In this document: positions 26,501 to 38,500 of the stretch, in pieces
How the letters are laid out: every line of letters begins with the position of its first letter
Position numbering within the stretch: the stretch's first letter is position 1
Origin: Zoroaster sp. YZ-2022
Taxonomy: Eukaryota; Echinodermata; Asteroidea; Forcipulatida; Zoroasteridae
NCBI GenBank assembly: GCA_029582265.1
Contig: CM055835.1
Span: 7,493,500-7,557,499 of the forward strand
Direction: 5' to 3'
Length of the DNA: 64,000 bases
Translations under genes and position numbers: made by a program
Notes under the pieces: generated by a model
The model's database searches: none
What the model was told of the DNA's origin: nothing
The model's input: only the letters and a program-made list of their open reading frames with translations

Positions 26501-29500
26501 TGGTTGCTTAAAACAGTTGCTAAGCTACATTTTGATGGATTTTCAATAGGGGAGCTACTGAAAATCATGCTTACAAACAATCATGCTTACAAACAAAAAG
26601 ACTTTCATTCTCCTGAGGACGATCAGAGCATACTGATCGAAACGTCGAATTGTAACCTCCAGTTCTTTTCAGAACTAATTACTACTCAATAGAGAATTTC
26701 ACATGGTGTCACCACAATTAGTCTTACTTATCCTCTTCACCATGCAAAGCTACAAGTTTTACCAAAAAAGGCTTTTGAAACAATGTAATTAATCTGTGCA
26801 TCAAACGATAAGATTTCTTTAAAATAAAGAAAAAAATGAAAATGTACATTAACACACATATCTTTTTAACCCATATCCGCCTAATCATGTAAACACACAA
26901 AAGACTGTATGTGCCTAAGCCCCCGCACAGAGATACATTGTTTTTGCACACAATCTGAAAGATTCCTTATTTAGAGAATATTACAATCACTGACACAGAC
27001 ACATTATATACTGATGGAAAGAGGAGAACATGCACTTTATTATGATGTCAGACTTGTGTAATTTCATATCTATAATCATGAAATACAGTCATCGGAAAAA
27101 CGTAGTAAATTGGAATTGGACAAAAACACGGAACGGAAAATCACGTAGGTCGGCGTTTGTAGCGTTTTACATATCTACGGGTTATCACGTAGATCGGCGG
27201 ATATGGGTTAATTTTTTTATCTTTGGATAAAAAAGGGCAATAGTTTGAGTTAATTTTTTACTCTTAGTTTTACCCACTGTCTCGCTTTATTTGTGGAATA
27301 TCACGGTTGGACACAATCTTAACCCTATCCCCCTATAGCTATTTTGGCTCAGAACCTTCAAGAATCTGCCAAAATCCGACACCATGTGACAGCACTACCA
27401 CACAACTGTTAGATTTGGATGGAATTGGGACAACTGGCCCAATGCAAAGTATTCCTATCTGGGCTGTTAATACAATACTGAGTCAATCAACCATCAGCAA
27501 TTGGGAGTTTGATGTGTTTGAGGTGGTTAGGGTGAATGGGATGTTATATACTATGAGAAGAGGAGTGATTGACTGTAGTATCAATCTTGTTCAACATTTT
27601 CCCTTTCAGAAATACAATTGATACACTTCAGAGAGAGCAGCAAGCTGAGATACAAAGCAAGAAAGACATGGTTGGTATAATAATGCAATGTTACTGATGT
27701 TTTGTTTATTTAACACACTCTGTGTAGAAATTAAACAGAAGCTATTTATATGGACAGATTTGACCTTTGAACACCAAGTACTCATAAACACTCTTGAGCA
27801 ATAAAAACACAAGCATGACAACAAATAAGAAAGTAAATAAAGAAAGACTAAAACATCAGAGTTGATTCAAACCAAGAATAGCCAGAAAAGCCAATTTCTC
27901 AGGCTTATTTTTATATCATTGAAAGACATTTTAACAAATAATGTAACATAAATAGTGATAAATAAATACATAAACATGGTAGCAGGCAATAATAATGGAT
28001 GGGAATCGTGAATAGCATGGCTTTATCGAGTACAAAATAGTATAGTTTGTCCCGAGCCACAATGGCTCATCAGGCCGGTGTTTACTGTTTCTTTGGCATG
28101 AATTGACTGAGAATATTTCTACTCCCCTGGATGGGATGCCAGTCTATCGCAGGTTACTTCCTCAGCTATTGCTGGTACCCATTTATACTCCTGGGTGAAG
28201 AGAAGCAATTATTCCCCCTGGATGGGATGCCAGTCCATCGCAGGTTACTTCCCTAGCTATTGCCAGGTACCCATTTATACTCCTGGGTGAAGAGAAGCAG
28301 TTATTCCCCCTGGATGGGATGCCAGTCCATCGCAGGTTACTTCCCTAGCTACTGCCAGGTACCCATTTATACTCCTGGGTGAAGAGAAGCAATTATTCCC
28401 CCTGGATGGGATGCCAGTCTATAGCAGGTTACTTCCTCAGCTATTGCCGGTACCCATTTATACTCCTGGGTGAAGAGAAGCAATTATTCCCCCTGGATGG
28501 GATGCCAGTCCATCGCAGGTTACTTCCCTAGCTATTGCCAGGTATCCATTTATACTCCTGGGTGAAGAGAAGCAATTATTCTCCCTGGATGGGATGCCAG
28601 TCCATCGCAGGTTACTTCCCTAGCTATTGCCAGGTACCCATTTATACTCCTGGGTGAAGAGAAGCAGTTATTCCCCCTGGATGGGATGCCAGTCCATCGC
28701 AGGTTACTTCCCTAGCTACTGCCAGGTACCCATTTATACTCCTGGGTGAAGAGAAGCAATTATTCCCCCTGGATGGGAAGCCAGTCCATCGCAGGTTACT
28801 TCCCTAGTTACTGCCAGGTACCCATTTATACTCCTGGGTGAAGAGAAGCAATTATTCCCCCTGGATGGGATGCCAGTCTATCGCAGGTTACTTCCCTAGC
28901 TATTGCCAGGTACCCATTTATACTCCTGGGTGAAGAGAAGCAATTATTCCCCCTGGATGGGAAGCCAGTCCATCGCAGGTTACTTCCCTAGTTACTGTCA
29001 GGTACCCATTTATACTCCTGGGTGAAGAGAAGCAATTATTCCCCCTGGATGGGATGCCAGGCCATCGCAGGTTACTTCCCTAGCTACTGCCAGGTACCCA
29101 TTTATACTCCTGGGTGAAGAGAAGCAATTATTCCCCCTGGATGGGAAGCCAGTCCATCGCAGGTTACTTCCCTAGTTACTGCCAGGTACCCATTTATACT
29201 CCTGGGTGAAGAGAAGCAATTATTCCCCCTGGATGGGATGCCAATCTATCGCAGGTTACTTCCCTAGCTATTGCCAGGTACCCATTTATACTCTTGGGTG
29301 AAGAGAAGCAATTATTCCCCCTGGATGGGAAGCCAGTCCATCGCAGGTTACTTCCCTAGTTACTGCCAGGTACCCATTTATACTCCTGGGTGAAGAGAAG
29401 CAATTATTCCCCCTGGATGGGATGCCAGTCCATCGCAGGTTACTTCCCTAGTTACTGCCAGGTACCCATTTATACTCATGGGTGAAGAGAAGCAATTATT

Positions 29501-32500
29501 CCTCCTGGATGGGATGCCAATCTATCGCAGGTTACTTCCTCGGCTATTGCCGGTACCCATTTATACTTCTGGGTGAAGAGAAGCAATTATCCCCCCTGGA
29601 TGGGAAGCCAGTCCATCGCAGGTTACTTCCCTAGTTACTGCCAGGTACCCATTTATACTCCTGGGTGAAGAGAAGCTATTATTCCCCCTGGATGGGATGC
29701 CAATCTATCGCAGGTTACTTCCTCGGCTATTGCCGGTACCCATTTATACTTCTGGGTGAAGAGAAGCAATTATTCCCCCTGGATGGGAAGCCAGTCCATC
29801 GCAGGTTACTTCCCTAGTTACTGCCAGGTAGCCATTTATACTCCTGGGTGAAGAGAAGCAATTATTCACCCTGGATGGGATGCCAGTCTATTGCAGGTTA
29901 CTTCCTCGGCTATTGCCGGTACCCATTTATACTCCTGGGTGAAGGGAAACAATTAAAGTTAAGTGTCTTGCTAAAGGACACAAGCGACAAGGCTTGTCGA
30001 TTATGTGACCCTTACATTAAGGTTTAGAAGAGCTAAAGAGACATAAAGACAAATAGAGAGGAGTTTTCTGATAGCAGACATTGGCTAGAAGTGATTGTAT
30101 ATTTGTGACCCGACCATACGAAATGAGTCGGAAGTCGCAAATACCTGTATTGTGGTCGAAATTTTTTTATTTTTTTTTCGAAAGAAATGTTAAAGTAGAA
30201 AAACATGTTAATAAATCTACCCAACTAAAAAAAATCCCCAAAACAAAATCAGAAAATGTTCAAAAGCCTTATTTTCTTTGTGCGGTAACTCGGTATAAAA
30301 TATTTCTTGAAATATGATCAAACTTGCTGAAAATGTTTCCAGTGTATTGCTTATCATGAGTGTGAGAACTTTGTAAAGATATTTTGACTTAAAACACCTG
30401 GTTGCTATGGAAGAATGATATAAATAAATAAAACATAAACCAAGCCCAGACTTAAACGTGCGATATTCCCGTTTTTTGGTTTTCTGACAGTGCAGGCCGA
30501 GGTAATGTGTTTTATGGTATAACTTTAACGTGTGAACATAATATTTTTATCAAATGGAAGAGGAGAATATGCTCTTTTAGGACCACATAAAAACTCAATT
30601 TGTGCCGACATCACCTTAAGACTCATTTCGTAAGATCCGGTCACATTTGGAGATGATTTGATGATTTATGTATTCTATTAGGGTAAACTAAGACGTGAAA
30701 TCATTGAACTTCAGAGTGAGGTACAGGCAAAACAAGATCACATAGATGCATTGATACATGCTGGCAAAGTCAAAGACAATATTATCAAGGTAGGTAACTA
30801 GCCAAAAACACAGACCATACATCTTTAAGATGCTACACAATGCAAAATTGGGAATCTGTACAGGCATTGACAATGCATGTTTCAATAACAACTATGCATT
30901 ATGTGCATGTCTCGTTTATTACTCACAGAGGTTTTGTTAAATTGTGTTTATCATTGGTTGGTAAGACACTTGGCTGCGTAGACAAATGAGAATGCCCAAA
31001 ACAGCTTTAAGCTAAATTCAGTTGACTGTAAAGGAAGAAGATGATTCACAATAAAATTTACTGCATGACAACAAACTGTACAGTTAAGCTCATACACTGG
31101 TTTGGCTCTGAGCCTTACATCTATGAAAGAGATTATTTTATACAAGGTCACTGCAAATTATATGGTATTCATAAGTGCCCAATATACAGGGTGTCCCAGA
31201 AAAAAAGGTAATTCTGACAATAAGGGTTAATTTTGACAAAGATATGCTTTTTATGGCTATTAATCATGTTTTACCATAAAGTAGGAGCAAAATGCTTTCC
31301 AGTGGTATCTTGATTGCATTCCTCTGGTCATGCATCACTGAGCACCATTGTTTGGAAAATGCTATGTGAAAACCCTTTTGGGACAGTTCATGGTCAGACA
31401 TGCTGTGGAATGGCCGGCCAGGTCACCGGATTTCACTCCTTGTGACTTTTTCTTGTGGGGGTATTTGAAGAACAAAGTGTTCACCAGTCCACCACATAAC
31501 CTTCAGGATTTGCAAGCCCGCATTCAACATGAGGTCGAAATCTTACGTGATGATCCTGCAATGGTGAGACGAGCTGTGGCTGACGTGCGGTGCCGTTGTG
31601 GACTTTGCATCGAAAGAGGAGATGGGCACGTGGAAGGTGTTGGTGCATAATTCAGTACTGAATAAATATCACCAATTGATAAACATCTTGTACGTATCAC
31701 GTGCTTTCAAATGGTTAGATTTCCCTCGGACCATATCTGAATGTGCTGCTCATGTCTGACCATGAACTGTCCCAAAAGGGTTTTCACATAGAATTTTCCC
31801 AAACAATGGTGCTCAGTGATGCATGACCAGAGGAATGCAATCAAGATACCACTGGAAAGCATTTTGCTCCTACTTTATGGTAAAACATGATTAATAGCCA
31901 TAAAAAGCATATCTTTGTCAAAATTAATCCTTATTGTCAGAATTACCTTTTTTCTGGGACACCCTGTAGTTTAGACAATCTGATGAAATGTGATCACGTG
32001 GGGGTATATTAACAGCCGGTAAAGACCAGCTGCCTAAGATGCATAATCACCGATCAACAAGGCATGTTGACCACCAGCTGTTTCTAGGTGTGCCACATTG
32101 GAATAAAGCAGTCCGACTGTAGAAGTTTGTATTTGTGTCATGCGGACTCACAGGCCAAGTTTGAATATTATCCATGGCCACAGGCGCTAAAGAGCCAAGC
32201 CGAGGCCACGACCATCGATCATTATCCTGCAGTAAAGAACACGCAACAAATATTATTCCGGTGACACCATGTGGAATCTCAATTGAGTAGTAATTAGTTC
32301 TGAAAAGAACTGGAGGTACAACTCGACGTTTCGATCAGTATGCTCTGATCGTCCTCAGGAGAATACTGATCGAAACGTCGAGTTGTACCTCCAGTTCTTT
32401 TCAGAACTAATTACTACTCAATTGAGATTCCACATAGTGTCACCGCAATTAGTCTTACTTATCATCCTCACCATGCAAAGCTACAAGTTTTACCTAAATA

Positions 32501-35500
32501 TTATTCCCTTATTATTCTAATCATTACAAAATACCCCCACTCCCCTAAGGAAGGTTATGTTTGTTGTCAAAATAAACACATACACTTCTGATTTTTTTAA
32601 ATAATTTCATAAATTAACTAATTAGTCACATAAAAGAAAGTTCTGTTTTTCTGTGTTTTATTTGCTGCTGTGGATTTCTAGTGGATTGTAAGGACTATGA
32701 AATGAGAGTTTATTATTTACTGTGCAACTTGAAGTTTATTTGTTTCTCATTGTTTATATGTATGTTGCACAGGAAATTCACTTGGAGCAAGCTAGTGTTC
32801 CTGTCAGAACTGCAGTGATAGGAGGTGAAGATGAGAGTAATCAAGTAAGTATTAGCTTACATGAGGTTTAAATGAAAGTGCATTCATCATCCAAAAAAAG
32901 TCTCTGGTTTCTAGTCTCTGCGTGTGTCGCCTCAGACCCGCGCGTCTGCATTTTTAGTTTGCTATGAAACGATGTCCAATTGCAGCCAAAGTTGCTGGAT
33001 CGCTTGGAATTCTGCCGTGCTGTGTTTTAAACAACTTTTTCACATAGGGGTATGAACATTTACCAGATTTGTGAAGCCTCTCTTAGCCACCATACATGTA
33101 CTTTGCGTATGGTAATTTGGTCTGGTTCCAATAACGGCGACTAAATGTATCACGTATTTCACTGGTATAAAAAAAAAGATTTCCAAAAAAAAAAAACCCC
33201 CCAAAAATGTGTCACCACACTGATTTTTAAGCCAACCTATGACCAGAAATCAAACACTTTTTTTTTGGCCTTAAAGATGGTTTGTCTGTTTTTGTCACTA
33301 TTGTACCATCACTTGTTGGTCATCTGTTGGTCATCTATTGACTGTTGGTCATCTATTGACTATTGGCAGAGCTGCCAACTCTTCCGGATTCTGCGGAATA
33401 CTTCGCGTATTTGACGGTAATTTACTTACTTAAAATATATGCAAGGAGGCCTCTCCTTTTGGCACCAAAAGGAGAGGCCTCCTTGCATATATTTTAAGTA
33501 AGTAAATTGCCGTCAAATACGCGAAGTCTTCCGCAGAATCCGGAAGAGTTGGCAGCTCTGTATTGGTCATGTATTGACTGTTGGTCATGTATTGACTGTT
33601 GGTCATGTATTGACTGTTGGTCATGTATTGACTGTTGGTCATCTATTGACTGGTCATCTATTGACTGTTGGTCATCTGTTGACTGTTGGTCATCTGTTGA
33701 CTGTTGGTCATCTGTTGACTGTTGGTCATCTGTTGACTGTTGGTCATCTGTTGACTGTTGGTCATCTATTGACTGTTAGTCATCTGTTGGTCATCTGTTG
33801 ACTGTTGGTCATCTATTGACTGTTGGTCATCTATGGACTGTTGGTCATCTGTTGACTGTTGGTCATCTGTTGACTGTTGGTCATCTATTGACTGTTGGTC
33901 ATCTGTTGACTGTTGGTCATCTGTTGACTGTTGGTCATCTGTTGACTGTTGGTCATCTGTTGACTGTTGGTCATCTGTTGACTGTTGGTCATCTGTTGAC
34001 TGTTGGTCATCTGTTGACTGTTGGTCATCTGTTGACTGTTGGTCATATATTGACTGTTGGTCATCTATTGACTGTTGGTCATCTGTTGACTGTTGGTCAT
34101 CTTTACATAGTTTCAGGTTGTAACTTGCAATGAGCCTTCGTTCATCTCATGATTATGTGTAATCTTTACATAGCTTCAGCAGATTCTACAGGATCAGATG
34201 CGTGAGCTTGGTAGACTGAGTGATGCTCTGCGTGCAGAGAGACAGCTATATGTCAATATTACACAGAGTGGGAGTGGAGATAGAGAAAGTAGCCCAGCAT
34301 CACGTCCATCAGATAGTCTGACGATAGAGTTAGCTGCTGTACAGGCACTAAGGAGACAGCTAGAGGATGGAGTAAAAAGGAATGATGCAATGAGAGAACA
34401 TCTAGAAAGACAAGTGAATCATGATGATCATAGAGGTATTGTTAAAATAGTATTACATGAGTTACAGTCTCAGTCAGAACTGTAGACACACCTTGACACA
34501 ATCACAAAACTCACTGATGAGGAACCCCATCTCCCCCTGTCCAAAGTTGAATCCTTTGAATTCAGTTGTGTTATCAAATGTTTCAAAATGAAATTTGATT
34601 TTGACTCAACATTTTGTGGCAATTGCCAACAGGTTCTTTCTGAAATTGTTGATAATTGTGGCTTCAAGCTGTCATAGCTAAGAAACAGTTGACTAATCCC
34701 AAGTCACAGATTAACCATGCCCACACTTTGCATACCCTGTGAATGAGTAATGATACACCATTTATATTAGAAATGTACCTAAGCTTCAAACAGTCTTGTT
34801 CCCTGTCTCCTGAGTAAAGTACCACTACTATCTGAATAGCAAGAGACTCTCCAGCCTCAAATTTTGAAGTTGGAAAAGTATACTTCTGTTTCTTTAACAT
34901 TCATGGAAAGTCATTTAGATGAATAGTGCATAGAATAATTCTTTTGAAGGCATTTAATAGTGTGCAGATATTGTATACATTTAATATAGTTTGTTTTTAA
35001 TCATTTGGCCTCTCCTATACAGCTACATCTCCAAGAGCAGCAGCCTCGCAAGCCAAGGAGATGCAGACATTACGTAACCAACTGGAAGACAGCAGCCGTT
35101 GGAATGCATCCTTACAATCACGCCTAGATGAAATGAGACAAAGGGTGGGAGGAGTTGGTCGAGATATAGACCCTGAACATACCTCAGGCAATGAAGATAG
35201 AACATCCTTCTATGCAGGGGGCAGTGATCATGGGCAGCGATCACTGCAAACTGTTCCTGAACTACAACGGGAAGTTGCATCACTGAACACCCAGCTTCAA
35301 GAGGCTGAGGAGAGGAGGAGATCTCTGGAAGATGCTCTGGATCGTCAGGAGGTTGAGAGCCTTCGAAGTATCCCAGGCCAAGAGGAAGACTCCCCTAGTG
35401 TAGTTGTAACTAATGCCTATCAGAAGAGGATTCAGGATTTGGAGAAGAGATTAGGGGACAGTGAGCAGCAGAAGCAGTCGGCAAAGCAACAGTTGGAGGC

Positions 35501-38500
35501 AGCATTGTTGAATCAGTCTAGAGGAGATGAAGAAGAGGGCCCAGTGGTTGCCATCTTGAAACAGCAACTTGACCAGGCAAAGACGTTACTGAGAGAGAAA
35601 GATCATCAGCTCCAACAGAAGGAACAACAGAATCAGACACTAAGGCATCATCTAGGCATCGGACCAGACTCCCCCATTCACCCTGGACGAAGCATGCTAG
35701 CCAATCTGCATCAGCAGAATGCTAGGTTACAACAGGATGGTCAGGATTTGGTTGATAAGAACCAGGCATTGGCCAGACATCTGCAGACATATCAGACACA
35801 GGTCAACAAGCTTCATCAGGTTAACAAAGCCTTACAGCAGCAGGTAGAAAACCCTCCTGAAGGTGAGTCTTCACGAGAAGACCATTTGGTTCCTATTCTC
35901 AAAAACCAATTGGATCAAGCAAAAGCATTGATCCATGAAAAGGATCAACAGAATCAAATCTTGAGAGAGCTTCTCAGAATTGGTCCTGAGGCTCCTCTTG
36001 AAGACGGCAAGGCATTTATTGATAAACTGCAAAAGCGGAACCAACATTTGAAGTCCAAGTTAAACCAAGCCGTCCAAGGAGCCGAAGATTTGAAAGCCGA
36101 GCTTGCGTTGATGACTAGCGAGCTTGACAACCTGAAGCACGCTACACCAAGGAATATCAACCCAGAGATCAGCAGACTCCAGAAGCAGCTAAGAAATGCA
36201 CAGAATCTGAATGAGCTTCTGAAGAAACATATTGACCTGAATAGTTCCTCGGATACAGACCAACCTGGCTTCAATCCAGAACTGATTGTAGATATGGCAA
36301 AGGAGATAGAAAGACTTCAGGATCAGCTCAGTCAATCACACAACAAAGTGAAGGCTGCACCATCAACAGGACTAAACATGGGTGATAACGGAAAAAGTGC
36401 CTTGAAGGTTCCACCTGTTGATGCTAATGCCCTTGGAGCTTTACATGGAGAACTTCATAGATCACAGTCAGAGCTTGAAGACTTGAAATGCAAATATCGA
36501 GCACTCCAAGTTAAACTTCAGGCCACTGAGGGAACAGTTCATCATCAAGCTGACCGCATCAATCGTTACAGAAGAGAAATGCATAATGTTGGCCTAGCAC
36601 CACCGTCGACTCCTAAAAGAGTACATAGTGACTCAAATCTACTACACATCAGTAATACTGGGGTTAGTCCACATAGGTTATCAGGTATCAACCTCAGTAT
36701 GTTTGTTCCAGAAGAAGGTGATAGTTCCACATCTACAAGTCCCTGCCCATCTGAAAGAGGGGGTCTTGATGATGTGTCAGTCAGTGAATTTGGAAAAACA
36801 GATAACCTGGATGATCTCAGACAGCAGATATCAATGCTGAAAAATCAAGTTGATCGTTACAAGCGCATCATCCGACATCTGCAGCGCCGTCTTCGTAGTG
36901 AGGAACGCTCACGCAGTCCTAATAGAGCACCAAGCCCCTTGAGTGATAGCAGTTCTAGTGGTTGGTTTGAACTCACAGCAAACCAAGATGCCTTTGAGAG
37001 ACTCAAACAAGAAGTAGACAACCTCCGATCCCAGGTACAGGAATCTAATGATGCAAATGCTACCCTCAAGAACATGAATAATGAGCTCCAGGAACAGCTG
37101 CAAGTTGTTGATGCAGCTTCCGCCACTAGAGGGCGTTGTATCAGCGATGAAATGCTGAAATCACAAGATGGGGAAATTGGTCTGTTAAAGAAGCAGCTAC
37201 AAGAATCTCACAATCTGTGTGAATTGCTGAAGTCCATGTTGAATGAGGCTTTAAGTGCGATGGAGGAAATTATGGAGAAGCATGGAGGAGATACAGAGAA
37301 AGGAAGTGATATTACACCTAGTAAGATCACTCATGTACAGTATAAAATGCAGAAAAGCATGGACCTAGCTGAGAGACTCAATAAAGTGCTTGAAGGTCAG
37401 TTTTAGTTACATTTCTTACTCAATTAACAAATAGAACAACACAACTTGAGAACCATTGTACAATATTGATCATTAAGAGCTAAATTGTTGTGCTTGTTAT
37501 TCACATACATACATATGTACAATGTGCTCATTATAATTCAATTGTTTTTTTGACCCGTCTATATAATAACAGTAGTAATAATATTGAATAGCACAATGTT
37601 TGACATCTATATCTTAGAAGCGCTTTTCATTATTACCCCTTGTCATTGGGCCAATATAAATCTTCAAACTACCAACCATTCATAAATGCTCATGACAAAT
37701 GCTTTAAACAATCTGATTGTATGTCACATGATTATGTGGGTCTGTATTAACATCTGGTAAAGAAATAAATTATCAAAATCATTGGTGTCAGCTGTTAAAT
37801 TAAGGCGACGTGGAATTGAATCAGTCAGAGTGACAAAATATGTTTTGCATCACACTGACTGGTGCACTTTGTGTTTCGTGTGTATCCAAAATGTAAATTT
37901 GCCCATTCTATTTTGCTTTTTCAACAAAAGTTACTCAACTTATTAAAATTGAAAACGAAATCGTGCCTGTGAACACGGGCAATAGAGGACCTCGATCGGC
38001 TCTGACCTTTATCGCCCATGGTCTATCCATCTTTATACTGCCATAAAGACCATACAACAAACGTTTATTCCTTAGTTAATGGACCCAATGTAATCATGTC
38101 TCAATCAATCAGATTGTTTTTGCTTGTAAGTGGAATGTGTTTATTTTGGAACAATTGTTAAATTTGCCTCAATTTAGCTCTTGGTTACAAGTTAAAATTG
38201 TTTTAATAAACCATGAATTTAATTGATATTATTCATTTGATCAAATTAAGAAGCACATTATACACCAAATAATGAATACCATAAGAATGCAATCCCATTT
38301 CAAGCATTATAACTGTATTGAATGTTTGCATCACTATTCTCATAAAGCCATCAGAATGTTCTTTTGTTGACAGAGAATCCATCTTGTCTGACTCTTCGTG
38401 TTATATCATTCCTATTCATTACAGAGCCACTTCATGATTCTACTGAGGTAGTATTTGTTGATGTTAGTTCCAGGCCACTCTACATTGAAAGGTAAAATAA

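Noticed and set aside
27318..27550. Another TTAA MITE (ttaaccctatccccc...ggttagggtgaa)
   Set aside because: The right end does not give a matching TTAA or a convincing inverted repeat.
33507..34133. Open frames of LLTVGH and CWSSVD repeats
   Set aside because: They are translations of the 18-bp minisatellite in two frames and lie in an intron directly before e15.
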